The notes beneath the pieces are model-generated. The model worked only from the letters and a program-made list of their open reading frames with translations, was not told where the DNA came from and searched no databases. Shown in pieces: positions 23,236-32,375 of a stretch of 64,000 nucleotides of DNA; position 1 is the first letter of the stretch, and every line of letters starts with the position of its first letter. Made by a program: the position numbers and the translations under genes. The DNA comes from Herbaspirillum sp. alder98 (GTDB lineage: Bacteria; Pseudomonadota; Gammaproteobacteria; Burkholderiales; Burkholderiaceae_D). The DNA lies in assembly GCF_020179755.1 (NCBI RefSeq), contig NZ_JAIUCY010000001.1, positions 930,001-994,000 of the forward strand. Reading direction: 5' to 3'.

Positions 23236-24630
23236 TCACTGGCACCGATACAGCGCACTGAATGCGCGTGTCGCCGCCAGGCCCGCCGGCGTGTGATGAC
23301 GCCCCGGCGACAGGTCTGCGATCAGCGCATCCAGATCGCCGGCCGGGCATGCGGCCACCGGCGGCACATCGCCATTGCCGCTGGCCGGCGCAATACCGGC
23401 CTGGCGTTCGCGCAGGCGCGCTGCCGCACGAAAGCTGCGAACCGGTGGCGCGTCGCTCCAGCCGTGCTCTATCCAATCCTTCAAGAGTTGTTTCTCGACA
23501 CCGTCGAAGACGCCGAACATCTCGCCGCCGGCGCGTTCGATCAATCGCCAGAAGCGACTTTCATCGGCAGCACGGCCGCGCTCGATCCACCGGCTTTTCT
23601 GGAGTTCGGCGAGAAAGTCTGCGGTCGATGCCGGGTCCTGCAGCCACTGGTTCACGGTCTTGCCGCCGAAGCGGCAATAGTCGGAATGCATGTGGCTGCC
23701 GTAGCGCGCCTTGCTCGCCAGCATGCGCACCACTTCCTGGTCGAGATCGAATCCTTCGATGATGTCCATCGTGCTCGCACCCAATTCGTTGAGCAGATAG
23801 CCATGCCGCAAGCGCCGCATGAAATCCTGCCGGTCCGGGTACTGCGCGGCAGCGTCGACGACTGCCGCTGCGGCTTTGCTGGCATGGCCACTGGCGGCGT
23901 TATCGATGGTGACATGCAGCGTGAAATAGTAAGGATCGATGCCGAGCTCGTTGAGCTCATAGGCAGTGATCAACAAGTGCAGCGGCAGCTGTTCATAACC
24001 GAGATTGAAACCGATCGCCTCGGGTAACAGTTCGTCGGCATGATGTCCCAGCGCCAGTTGGATCGCCGGCTGGACATAGAATTCATCGGCCTGCGGCAAG
24101 TGCATGTCGCCATCATGGCGGGCCAGCAACTGCCGATACATGGCAACGTGATTCATCGCCGGCAGGCCATCGCCCAGTTCTTCCAGATAGGTCAGGATCA
24201 GCGGTCTCGCCACAGGATCCTTCCAGCAGCGCAGCGTGCCGTAGAGCCATGCGCCATCGACCAGCTTGGTCGGCGCCACCGTCGCCAGAAAATACAAAGC
24301 GTGCGCCTGTGACCCAAAGAAGCGCCTCGGGCCGCCTGCGCTACGCTGCGCCAGATATTGCGCGTATTGCTCGCCCACGCGTTGCGCGCGCCCTTCGATC
24401 CAGTCCACCAATTGCGCCGGGTCGGCCGGCAGGTCGCAGTCGAGTCGGGCGGCCAGTTCGATCTGATGCGCCAGGTATTGCTTGCCCACGCGCAAGGCGG
24501 CGGCATCGATCCGCGCGCCGCCGAGCATGTCCACCACGTCTCGCGCAGGCGTGGCGGCCCGCTCCTTGCGCTCGGAATAAGCGCGTGATGCAGCCTCGGC
24601 TGCGTTCACTTCGTGCATCGTCGAAAGCAT
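23236..24630 (-). CDS. Iron-containing redox enzyme, heme-oxygenase-like fold (HDO superfamily)
   Basis: A 464-residue protein from the ATG at 24630 (AGAGGA just upstream; longer in-frame starts look non-coding). The middle region matches the heme-oxygenase-like iron-containing redox family. One set is YLEELGDG with Glu150/Glu151 followed by NHVAMYRQLL with His161. The other is YELNELGIDPYYFTLHVTID with Glu225/Glu228, His239 and Asp243, followed by AASGHA with His249. These are positioned like the metal ligands of HDO enzymes such as UndA, BesC and SznF, which use non-heme iron and O2 for desaturation, decarboxylation or N-oxygenation. The first about 100 residues and the C-terminal about 150 have no recognised domain. 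There is no biosynthetic neighbour and the substrate is unknown. Confidence 0.78.
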   Translation of the reverse strand: MLSTMHEVNAAEAASRAYSERKERAATPARDVVDMLGGARIDAAALRVGKQYLAHQIELAARLDCDLPADPAQLVDWIEGRAQRVGEQYAQYLAQRSAGGPRRFFGSQAHALYFLATVAPTKLVDGAWLYGTLRCWKDPVARPLILTYLEELGDGLPAMNHVAMYRQLLARHDGDMHLPQADEFYVQPAIQLALGHHADELLPEAIGFNLGYEQLPLHLLITAYELNELGIDPYYFTLHVTIDNAASGHASKAAAAVVDAAAQYPDRQDFMRRLRHGYLLNELGASTMDIIEGFDLDQEVVRMLASKARYGSHMHSDYCRFGGKTVNQWLQDPASTADFLAELQKSRWIERGRAADESRFWRLIERAGGEMFGVFDGVEKQLLKDWIEHGWSDAPPVRSFRAAARLRERQAGIAPASGNGDVPPVAACPAGDLDALIADLSPGRHHTPAGLAATRAFSALYRCQ

Positions 24631-24911
24631 AGGTCCTCTGGGAATCGGTCTGGTTGCCACAGCATGACCCGAGCCACTGTTGCCGGCCATCGGCGAAGGT
24701 CGACGATGCAAGTCAGCCGAACTCTTCATGCTGCACCGGCGCATTCGGGAGCATGTAAGACAGAATCTGACATCGATGCCTCGATTCCTACTTGCTTACG
24801 GGTCATTGGCCGATAGGAACTGCGCCACCCCCTGCCGACAATGGTCACATCGGCAACTTGGCGTGCTGAGCTTCGGGCATAGCCTGGACACCAGCGGGCA
24901 AAATACTAACT

Positions 24912-27014
24912 ATGACTCTCTCCCGGCCCATCAAGATCGTCTCGATCATCGTCATTGCGTTGGCGGCACTGGTCGCGGCCGTCATCATCTTCATCATCAC
25001 CTTCGACTGGAACCGCGCGCGTCCTTACATCAACGACAAGGTGTCGCAGGCCACCGGCCGCAACTTTGCCATTCGCGGCGACCTCAAGGTAGCGTTTGCG
25101 CGCGGACTGGAAACCGAACCCGGCTGGCGTCGCTACGTGCCCCGCCCGCGCATCAGCGCCGCCGACGTCCATATGAGCAATCCCGAATGGAGCGGCGTGG
25201 GGCCAGACATGGTCAGCGCCGGCCGGGTGGTGGTGGCGCTGCACCCGCTGGCGTTGCTCAGCCGCCGCGCGGTACTGACCGATGTCGAACTGGAAGCCCC
25301 CAACGTGGCGCTCGAACGCCGCGCCGACGGCCGCAATTCATGGACCTTCAAGCAGGACGAGAAGGACGACAAGCCCTCGGCCTGGCGCGTTGAAGTGCAG
25401 CGCCTGGCCTTCGCCGACGGCCGCCTGCGCTATCTCGACGAAGCCATCGCACTGGACCTGAAGGCCAATGTCGCCTCCATCGCCGGCGAGTCGAGCCTGC
25501 AAGCCGCACCCGCCAACAAGGAGGCACTGCCCAAGTTCGGCCTGCGCTTCGAGCTCGGCGGCACGTATCGGAAGGCCCCCATCAAGGGTTCCGGCAAGGC
25601 CGGCGCGCTGCTTCAACTTGAAGATGAAAAGACCGTCTACCCGGTCCAGGCCAGTGCCGAACTGGGCAAGAACCGCATCTCGGTGGATGGCACGCTGACC
25701 GACCCGCGCTCGCTGTCGGGCATCGATCTGGCGCTGGCGCTGGGTGGCGACAGCATGGCCAGTCTGTATCCGCTGACCGGTGTGCTGTTGCCGGAAACCC
25801 CGGCCTACGCCACCCGCGGCCGCCTGCTGGGCAAGAAGAATGGCGACAACTGGGACTGGACCTATCGGGACTTCACCGGCACCGTCGGTGGCAGCGACCT
25901 GTCCGGCACCCTCGACTACCTGACCCGCGCGCCGCGCCCGCTGCTGCGCGGCACGTTGACCTCACGCCAGTTGCGTCTGGAAGACCTTGGCCCTACCATC
26001 GGCGCCGATAGCAATCAAAGCAAGAAGGCACGCGACCAGGCGCCGGTGCAGCCGGATGGCAAGGCGCTGCCGGTCGAGCAGTTCAATCCCGGGCAATGGG
26101 GCGCGCTGGATGCCGACGTCAAGTTCACCGGCAAGAAGCTGGTGCGCACGCACGATATCCCGCTGCAGGACATCGTCGCCGAGATCCACATGAAGGATCG
26201 GGTACTGACGCTGACGCCGCTCAATTTCGGCATGGCCGAGGGCAACATCACCTCCAACATCTCACTTGATGGTCGCCAGCGCCAGATCGAGGCGCAGATC
26301 AGGATCGCCGCGCGGCACCTGAAGATCAAGGCGCTGTTTCCGAAGGTGCAATCGATGCAGGCCAGCTTCGGCGAGGTCAATGGCGATGCGGCGCTCTCCG
26401 GCCATGGCAATTCGGTGGCGGCCATGGTGGGCAGCGCCAACGGCGAGATGAGCGCGGTGGTGACCGAAGGCTCGGTCAGCGAATTCATCCTGGAAGCGGC
26501 CGGCCTGAACATCGCCAACGCCATCTTCGTCAAGTTGTTCGGCGACAAACAGGTGCACATGAACTGCCTGGCCAGCGACTTCAAGGTCACCAATGGCCGC
26601 GCCGACGTGCGCCGCTTCGTGCTCGACACCGACGACGCGCTGATCGAAGTCAGCGGCAACGTCGACGCAGCGCAGGAGAAACTCGACCTCGACATCCGCC
26701 CCCGCACCAAGGGACCGCGCGTGATCTCGCTGCGTACGCCCTTGTATGCCAAGGGCACCTTCGCCGATCCCGATGTCGGCCCCTACAAGGGTCCGCTGGC
26801 GCTGAAGGCAGGCGCCGCGATTGCGCTGGCGGCGATCAACCCGCTGGCCGCCGTGCTGCCGCTGGTCAACGTCAGCCGCGCACCGGACGCCAACTGCGGC
26901 GCCGCCATTGCCGAATCGGAAAAGACCCGCGCCGCGCCCAAGGCGCCAGCCACCAAGGCCCCGGCCAAGCCGGTGACGGAAGCCGACGTCAAGCGGGCGC
27001 AGCAGGCAAAGTGA
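24912..27014 (+). CDS. AsmA-family protein
   Basis: A 700-residue envelope protein. It has one N-terminal membrane segment (about residues 8-30), then a long periplasmic region with AsmA-type repeats: GRNFAIRGDLKVAFARG, VVVALHPLALLSRRAVLTDVELEAPNVALER, and the C-terminal AsmA_2 region IRIAARHLKIKALFPKVQSMQASFGEVNGDAALSGHG. AsmA-like proteins form bridge-like periplasmic structures linked to phospholipid transport and outer-membrane assembly. The tail is Ala/Pro/Lys-rich and probably disordered. It stands alone and is convergent with the MFS gene (19-base gap). Confidence 0.9.
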   Translation: MTLSRPIKIVSIIVIALAALVAAVIIFIITFDWNRARPYINDKVSQATGRNFAIRGDLKVAFARGLETEPGWRRYVPRPRISAADVHMSNPEWSGVGPDMVSAGRVVVALHPLALLSRRAVLTDVELEAPNVALERRADGRNSWTFKQDEKDDKPSAWRVEVQRLAFADGRLRYLDEAIALDLKANVASIAGESSLQAAPANKEALPKFGLRFELGGTYRKAPIKGSGKAGALLQLEDEKTVYPVQASAELGKNRISVDGTLTDPRSLSGIDLALALGGDSMASLYPLTGVLLPETPAYATRGRLLGKKNGDNWDWTYRDFTGTVGGSDLSGTLDYLTRAPRPLLRGTLTSRQLRLEDLGPTIGADSNQSKKARDQAPVQPDGKALPVEQFNPGQWGALDADVKFTGKKLVRTHDIPLQDIVAEIHMKDRVLTLTPLNFGMAEGNITSNISLDGRQRQIEAQIRIAARHLKIKALFPKVQSMQASFGEVNGDAALSGHGNSVAAMVGSANGEMSAVVTEGSVSEFILEAAGLNIANAIFVKLFGDKQVHMNCLASDFKVTNGRADVRRFVLDTDDALIEVSGNVDAAQEKLDLDIRPRTKGPRVISLRTPLYAKGTFADPDVGPYKGPLALKAGAAIALAAINPLAAVLPLVNVSRAPDANCGAAIAESEKTRAAPKAPATKAPAKPVTEADVKRAQQAK

Positions 27015-27033
27015 AGTGCCGGTCATGCCCGGA

Positions 27034-28257
27034 TCAATCCTGCGCGGGCCGGTGCGGGGTTGCCAACCCGGGCCTGCCCCGCACGCCGCCGACCACCCAC
27101 AGCAACAGCGCCGCCACCGAGATGACGGTCAGCGCAAGGAACGCCGGGCCATACCCGTAGCGGGCGGCGATGGCGCCGGCCAGCGCCGGGCTCAGCGACG
27201 CCCCGATGCCCTGGATCGTCATCACCGCCCCCAGACCGATATTGACGTGGCCGCTGCCACGCAGAATGCCAGCGACGAAACCGGGCAGCGCCACGCCCAA
27301 CAGCCCGGCGCCGACGCCATCGAGAACCTGCACCGGGATCAGTGCCCAGGCCGAATCCCAATGCCCGGCGACCAGTCCGCGCAGCGGCAAGGCCAGCAGC
27401 GCCATCGACACCAGCAGGCCATAACCATGGCGCGTGGCGATGCGCCCGGCCAGCAAGGCGACGGGGATCATCACCAGTTGCGCGACGATCACGGTGAGGG
27501 CGGTAAACAGACTCGGATCGATTTCTCCGCGTGCCATGGCAGATTGGCCCAGCAAAGGCAGCATGGCGGCGTTGCCCATGTGAAACAGCATCATCGCCAC
27601 GGCCAGTATCATCAGCGCACGCGATCCGAGCAGGACCTTCCACGCCGACGCCGGACGTCGATGCCCCGCATCCGGTTCGAGTCCGCGCGCCAGGTCGTGA
27701 TCGATATCGTCGGGGCGAATACGCCACAGGCAGCCCAGCGAAGCCAGCGCCATCAATGCCATCAGCACGAACACCGCTGCCACGCCCCAGTAAAACCCGA
27801 GGGCGCCAGCCAATGCTGCCGATACCACGTTACCGCCATGATTCCAGGCTTCGTTAATGCCCAGCTGATGCGCCAGCCGGTCATGGCCGACCATGCCGAG
27901 GGTCAGCCCCGCGATGGCAGGACCGATAATGGCGCCGACGATGCCGGTGCCGATCTGGGAGGCCGCCGTCACGCCGAACGAAGTCGAGACGAACAAGGCC
28001 ATCGAGCCCACCACCACCAGCACCGAAGCCGCCGCCAATACCAGCCGCTTGGATCGGGTGACATCGATCAACGCCCCCACGGGAGTAGTGGCCAGCATGC
28101 CGGCGATGCCGCCGATGCTCATCACATAGCCGATATCATCGGCGCGCCATCCCTGCCCCATCAGGAAGATGCCGAGAAAAGGCCCGAGGCCATCCCGCAC
28201 GTCGGCCAGGAAGAAATTGAGCCGGGCCAGCCAGCTTACCGAAGCAGCGTTGGTCAT
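27034..28257 (-). CDS. MFS transporter
   Basis: A 407-residue major facilitator protein with about 12 hydrophobic segments. Its start is MTNAASVSWLARLNFFLADV, and the A-motif region between TM2 and TM3 is TTPVGALIDVTRSKR. ATG at 28257 has GGTGA five bases upstream; a GTG at 28266 is in frame but less likely. It is translationally close to the DUF486 gene, whose stop codon lies five bases before the ATG. Direction and substrate are unknown; drug or sugar efflux is typical for this group. Confidence 0.85.
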   Translation of the reverse strand: MTNAASVSWLARLNFFLADVRDGLGPFLGIFLMGQGWRADDIGYVMSIGGIAGMLATTPVGALIDVTRSKRLVLAAASVLVVVGSMALFVSTSFGVTAASQIGTGIVGAIIGPAIAGLTLGMVGHDRLAHQLGINEAWNHGGNVVSAALAGALGFYWGVAAVFVLMALMALASLGCLWRIRPDDIDHDLARGLEPDAGHRRPASAWKVLLGSRALMILAVAMMLFHMGNAAMLPLLGQSAMARGEIDPSLFTALTVIVAQLVMIPVALLAGRIATRHGYGLLVSMALLALPLRGLVAGHWDSAWALIPVQVLDGVGAGLLGVALPGFVAGILRGSGHVNIGLGAVMTIQGIGASLSPALAGAIAARYGYGPAFLALTVISVAALLLWVVGGVRGRPGLATPHRPAQD

Positions 28258-28262
28258 GCCGG

Positions 28263-28610
28263 TCACCCTATCGGGCCCTTGAAGATGAAGAAGGCCCCGG
28301 CGCAGATGAACGCGAAGCCGATCAGGTGATTGACGGTGAACTGCTCGCCCAGGTAGAGCACGGAAAAGACCGAAAACACCACCAGCGTGATGACCTCCTG
28401 CATGGTCTTGAGTTCGGCCGCGTTATAGACCGTATGACCGATGCGATTGGCGGGCACGGCAAAGCAGTATTCGGCCAGGGCGATCAGCCAGCTGACCAGG
28501 ATGACCTGGTACAAGGGCTTGCTGGTGAATTTCAGGTGTCCATACCAGGCGAAGGTCATGAACACGTTGGAGACAATCAGGAAAACGATGGGAAGGATGC
28601 GTGGCGACAT
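28263..28610 (-). CDS. DMT-superfamily membrane protein of the DUF486 family
   Basis: A 115-residue inner-membrane protein with four predicted transmembrane helices, matching the usual DUF486 length. Typical segments are SNVFMTFAWYGHLKF, VSWLIALAEYCFAVPANRIGH and GFAFICAGAFFIFKGP. Members resemble small multidrug-resistance half-transporters, but the role is unknown. ATG at 28610 gives the family start; the longer frame to 28700 has no support. It forms a two-gene unit with the MFS gene. Confidence 0.85.
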   Translation of the reverse strand: MSPRILPIVFLIVSNVFMTFAWYGHLKFTSKPLYQVILVSWLIALAEYCFAVPANRIGHTVYNAAELKTMQEVITLVVFSVFSVLYLGEQFTVNHLIGFAFICAGAFFIFKGPIG

Positions 28611-28696
28611 GATTTTTTGTTCTCGTCTAAGTGGATGGACCGGCTCGCAGCAGACGCGGCGGGCCTGATCCAGAGACCGGCGGCAGGGGCGCCGGT

Positions 28697-29392
28697 TCAA
28701 CGCAGCCGGCCGTAGATCTGCTGCAGCGAACCGAGGCTGGCGCCGACGCTGATGGCTTCCAGCGCGGTGCCGTAGGTATTGGTGGTGCCAAGACCGGTCG
28801 CGGCGAAGGGCGTACCGCGCTGCAATGGCGAGCGCAGGCCGTCAGGCGCGAAGCGCACGATGCTGCCGTTGTCGAGGATCACGCCATTGGCTTCCCCGCG
28901 CGGCCCCGTCAACACCACATCGACCCGGCCTTCGACCTGGAGTTGACGCAATTGCCCGGTGCGCAGGTGCGGCGGCAACGGCGCGACGCCATCGATGCCG
29001 GGCGGCCGGTCGAAGACGATCTGCCCGCTGCCCAGGTTGACCACCGCATCGGCCTTGACGCTGCCGGGCGCTTCCGTAAAGCCGAACACACGCACCGATT
29101 GTCCTGGCGCGGCGACGGCGACCAGCGCATCAGACAAATGAGGCGGCAGCTTGACCACCACCCGATCGCTCATCAGCAGGCCGTCGACTTCGCCATAGGG
29201 ATTGATCAACAGGCGAGTGACGCGTCCTTCGACCACCGGTGCCTGGGACAGCACCGCGGTTTCCAGTGAAGACGGGGGAGATGGCGGCCCGGCCGGTGGC
29301 AAGGCCGAGGCGCTCTGCGCCACCAGGCTGCCCAGCAAGACCAGCACGGCGCAGGCGCGGCGGGAGGATGGAAGTTGATTCAAATCGGTCAT
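28697..29392 (-). CDS. Exported protein with duplicated OB-like domain, sigma-54 controlled
   Basis: A 231-residue exported protein of unknown function. ATG at 29392 has GGAG five bases upstream. A signal peptide (SRRACAVLVLLGSLVAQSASA) is followed by a Pro-rich linker and two related units: VEGRVTRLLINPYGEVDGLL...VKLPPHL (about residues 60-95) and VEGRVDVVLTGPRGEANGVI...VRFAPDGL (about 155-195). Each looks like a small beta-barrel of the DUF5666/OB type. A sigma-54 promoter at 29429-29444 lies about 37 bases upstream and an NtrC-type two-component system is encoded next to it, so it is the likely target of that system. Confidence 0.8.
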   Translation of the reverse strand: MTDLNQLPSSRRACAVLVLLGSLVAQSASALPPAGPPSPPSSLETAVLSQAPVVEGRVTRLLINPYGEVDGLLMSDRVVVKLPPHLSDALVAVAAPGQSVRVFGFTEAPGSVKADAVVNLGSGQIVFDRPPGIDGVAPLPPHLRTGQLRQLQVEGRVDVVLTGPRGEANGVILDNGSIVRFAPDGLRSPLQRGTPFAATGLGTTNTYGTALEAISVGASLGSLQQIYGRLR

Positions 29393-29428
29393 GACGACTC
29401 CTGAATGTGGTTGAGGCAGTTCACATTC

Positions 29429-29444
29429 AGCAAGCCGCATGCCA
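29429..29444 (-). promoter_or_regulatory. Sigma-54 (-24/-12) promoter
   Basis: On the minus strand the sequence reads TGGCATGCGGCTTGCT, matching the consensus TGGCAYR-N4-TTGCW with the invariant GG and GC ten bases apart. Transcription would start near 29417, giving a short leader to the ATG at 29392. The neighbouring response regulator carries the GAFTGA sigma-54 contact motif. Confidence 0.85.
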
Positions 29445-29495
29445 GAAAAATAACTCTTTTAAATCAATAAGTTAATCACACGCGCACCGCAACCC

Positions 29496-29512
29496 TGTCC
29501 GTTACCGTGACA
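29496..29512. promoter_or_regulatory. Candidate enhancer site for the NtrC-like regulator
   Basis: TGTCCGTTACCGTGACA has TGTC/GACA outer arms spaced by nine bases, about 50 bases upstream of the -24 element on the minus strand. The inner part is not symmetric. The position suits an upstream activator site, but the assignment is inferred. Confidence 0.35.
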
Positions 29513-29541
29513 CCGGCATGTCTGCAAAACGGACACCGGGC

Positions 29542-30879
29542 TCAGTGCATGCCGTATTCGTCCAGCTTGCGATACAACTGCTGTCGCGAGATACCGAGCC
29601 GGCGCGCGGCCTCGGCGCGGTTATCGTTGGCCGCTGCCAGCGCACGCTGGATCATCACCCGCTCGACGTGGGCCAGCGCCTCATCGAGCTTGCCGTCCCA
29701 GAACACCGTCGCATCAGCGCCGGGTTCGGCGGCGGCCGACAAGGCCAGGTGTTCCGGCTCGATGCAGGTGCCGCGACTGAGGATGGCAGCACGCTCCATC
29801 TGGTTGCGCAGCTCACGGACATTGCCGGGCCACGGGTAGGCCAGCAGCTGCTTGGCGGCCGCCGGGGAAATCCGTTTGGGCGTATCGCCGCCCAGCAGCC
29901 GCAGGAAATGCTCGGCGATCTGCAGGATATCGCCCAGGCGTTCGCGCAGCGGCGGGATCGTGATCGGCACCACCTGCAACCGATACCAGAGGTCTTCCCG
30001 AAAGCGCCCTTCCCTGATCTCCTGCGGCAGATTGCGATGCGTCGCGGCGACGATGCGCACGTCTACGGGCGTAAGGCGACTGCCGCCGAGCGGCATGACT
30101 TCGCGCTCCTGCAGGACACGCAGGATCTTGGCCTGGGTGGCCAGCGCCATGTCGCCGATCTCATCCAGAAACAGCGTGCCGCCATCGGCCTCGACAAAGC
30201 GCCCCGGGCGGGACGCGATGGCGCCGGTAAAAGCGCCTTTGACATGACCGAACAGTTCGCTTTCGATCAACTCCGCCGCCATCGCCGCGCAATTGACCGC
30301 CACAAAGGGGCGCGCCGCGCGTTCGCTGTTGCGATGCAGCGCCCTGGCCACCAGTTCCTTGCCGGTGCCGGTCTCGCCGAGCACCAATACGGTGGCGTCG
30401 CTGGCGGCAGCCCGGCCCACCTGCTTGAATACCTGACGCATTGCTTCGCTGCCGCCGACCAGGTCGTGTTTGTCGGCCGGTGCGCCAGGTTTGGCCGGCG
30501 GCGCTGCGTCATCGGCGGATCGACTCTGTTGCAGCAGACGCTCCAGCGTATCGACCAGGGTGCTGCGCGCTACCGGCTTGGTCAGATGATCGAAAGCGCC
30601 CAGGCGCATCGCCTCGATGGTATTGTCGCCGCTGGCGTAGGCCGTCAGCATGATGCAGGCGAGCGGCGCCACGGCCGAAGCCCGACGCAGGAAGACCAGG
30701 CCGTCATCGCCCGGCATGCGCAGGTCGACGATGGCGGCGTCGATCCGTGTCCGTTTAACGTGCTGCAAGCCGGCCTCGGTACTGGCGGCTTCCAGCACCT
30801 CATGCCCAAGGTCGGCGAGCATCTCTGCCAGGCCGCTGCGAAAGGCGGCATCATCATCGACGATCAGGATGCATGCCAT
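29542..30879 (-). CDS. Sigma-54-dependent response regulator (NtrC family)
   Basis: A 445-residue regulator in three parts. The receiver domain (about 1-115) has acidic pocket VDDD and phospho-acceptor Asp52 in AIVDLRMPG. The AAA+ domain (about 138-375) has Walker A GETGTGKE, the sigma-54 loop GAFTGA, Walker B GTLFLDEIGD and arginine finger region. A Fis-type helix-turn-helix (NRAEAARRLGISRQQLYRKL) ends the protein. It is translated with the sensor kinase (16-base overlap). It should activate the sigma-54 promoter at 29429-29444 and possibly distant targets. Confidence 0.93.
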   Translation of the reverse strand: MACILIVDDDAAFRSGLAEMLADLGHEVLEAASTEAGLQHVKRTRIDAAIVDLRMPGDDGLVFLRRASAVAPLACIMLTAYASGDNTIEAMRLGAFDHLTKPVARSTLVDTLERLLQQSRSADDAAPPAKPGAPADKHDLVGGSEAMRQVFKQVGRAAASDATVLVLGETGTGKELVARALHRNSERAARPFVAVNCAAMAAELIESELFGHVKGAFTGAIASRPGRFVEADGGTLFLDEIGDMALATQAKILRVLQEREVMPLGGSRLTPVDVRIVAATHRNLPQEIREGRFREDLWYRLQVVPITIPPLRERLGDILQIAEHFLRLLGGDTPKRISPAAAKQLLAYPWPGNVRELRNQMERAAILSRGTCIEPEHLALSAAAEPGADATVFWDGKLDEALAHVERVMIQRALAAANDNRAEAARRLGISRQQLYRKLDEYGMH

Positions 30880-32198
30880 GGCAACTCCATTTCAAAGTGC
30901 GCGCCGGCACTGGCGCTGACCAACACGATATAGCCGCCATGAGCCTGGACGATTTCGCGCACCAGCGCCAATCCGAGACCGGTGCCGCCGACCCGGTTGC
31001 TCACGAACGGATCGAATAGACGATCCTGCAATTCCGGCGCCACCCCGGGGCCGTCATCGACCACCCGCAGCACCAGCCGATCTCGCCGCGCCAGGCGTGC
31101 GCCCATCACGATGGTGCCACCCGCGCTGCAATGCGCCAGGGCATTGATCAACAGATTATCGAGTGCGCGCGCCATCTGCACCGGATCCAGGGAAACGGTG
31201 CGCAGGCCATCGACAAAGCTGCCGGTGTCGATATCCAGTTCGATCTGCACGCCGCTGCGGGCTGCCGATTCTTCATGTTCCAGGCGTCGTTGCCGCAGCC
31301 AGTCGTGCAAATCGATCGCCTGGCGCTGGACATGAAAGGGTTGCCCCAGCGCCAGCAGGCTCGACACCAGCGCTTCGAGCCGTTCGGTTTGCGCCAGTAC
31401 CGCTTCAAGCGCCCCGGCGGTCCGGGCTTGCTGCAATTCGGGCGGCGCCGCCAGCGCGTTTTCTGCCTTCATGCGCATGGTGCCGATGGGATTGCGTATT
31501 TCGTGCGCCAGTCCCGCCGCCACCCGGCCCAGCGTCGCCATTCGTTCGGCCTGCGACAACTGCGCAGCAAGCGCTTCGGACTGGCGCCGCCAACGCGACA
31601 AGGTCCATCCCAGCCAGATGCCGGACAGCACGACAAACCCTAACAGGAGGCTGGTAGAGAACAGCAACTGATCAAGCACCCCGGCACGCATGAGGGCGAC
31701 GCGCTTGAGGGTCCAAGCAATACGACCGCTGGCGTCGCCGGTGACCGGACAGGCAGCAAACACGACCGATTCGCGCAGACCCGGTCGGACATCGGTGACC
31801 AGATTGCCTGCGTTGGCCGCGCGTTGCGCGGTGGCGACGATGCGCTCCTGCTCGGCGCTGGGGGCGTCGCGCTTGACGCCGCTGCCGTCGTAGGTCGGAA
31901 AGGCATAGGCGAACAGGCCCTGGCCATCCTGCCAGAAACCGCCTTCCACGCCCGGCTGGTCGCGCAAGGCCAGGTCGATCACGGCCTGGGCGGCGGCCAC
32001 GCTGGCGACCGGTGCGCGGGCCGCGCCCACGCTCATGGCCTGGCAACTCAAGCCGATCTGTCGCGTGGCCTGTTCGACCTGCGCGCCGGCCCCCTGCCGG
32101 CTTAGCTGGAACAGCAACCAGGCCAATACCAGGGCGATGAGCGCAATGAAGGCCCACAGAATCCACAGATCTCGTTTGATGGTGTGCTGACGCTGCAC
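30864..32198 (-). CDS. Sensor histidine kinase
   Basis: A 444-residue membrane sensor. TM1 (about 12-32) and TM2 (about 180-205) flank a periplasmic domain of about 150 residues. The cytoplasmic core has H-box GLAHEIRNPIGTMRMKAE, N-box LDNLLINAL, G1 DDGPGV and G2 GGTGLGLAL. The start is GTG at 32198 with GAGGAGA upstream. The periplasmic domain has several Cys residues (LSCQAM; ACPVTG) and no family I recognise, so the signal is unknown. It is first in an operon with the NtrC-type regulator. Confidence 0.92.
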   Translation of the reverse strand: MQRQHTIKRDLWILWAFIALIALVLAWLLFQLSRQGAGAQVEQATRQIGLSCQAMSVGAARAPVASVAAAQAVIDLALRDQPGVEGGFWQDGQGLFAYAFPTYDGSGVKRDAPSAEQERIVATAQRAANAGNLVTDVRPGLRESVVFAACPVTGDASGRIAWTLKRVALMRAGVLDQLLFSTSLLLGFVVLSGIWLGWTLSRWRRQSEALAAQLSQAERMATLGRVAAGLAHEIRNPIGTMRMKAENALAAPPELQQARTAGALEAVLAQTERLEALVSSLLALGQPFHVQRQAIDLHDWLRQRRLEHEESAARSGVQIELDIDTGSFVDGLRTVSLDPVQMARALDNLLINALAHCSAGGTIVMGARLARRDRLVLRVVDDGPGVAPELQDRLFDPFVSNRVGGTGLGLALVREIVQAHGGYIVLVSASAGAHFEMELPWHAS

Positions 32199-32290
32199 AA
32201 TGTCTCCTCGCCATGTTGGCGAACATTGTTACACACCGGGCTGACGAATAACTGTCGTGCATCAACGGCGTCGTCTACGCCATGAAAAAT

Positions 32291-32330
32291 GCCGCTGCCG
32301 CCAGACTTCTTATCGTCTGGCGGCAGCGGC
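32291..32330 (-). terminator. Strong terminator of the FecIR-receptor operon
   Basis: A perfect 16-bp stem (GCCGCTGCCGCCAGAC and complement) with an 8-base loop, followed on the minus strand by ATTTTTC. It lies 46 bases after the stop codon of the TonB-dependent receptor. Confidence 0.88.
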
Positions 32331-32375
32331 AAGCGAGGCGTCGTGTCTAATAACATCAGCGCCCGGACACCAGCA

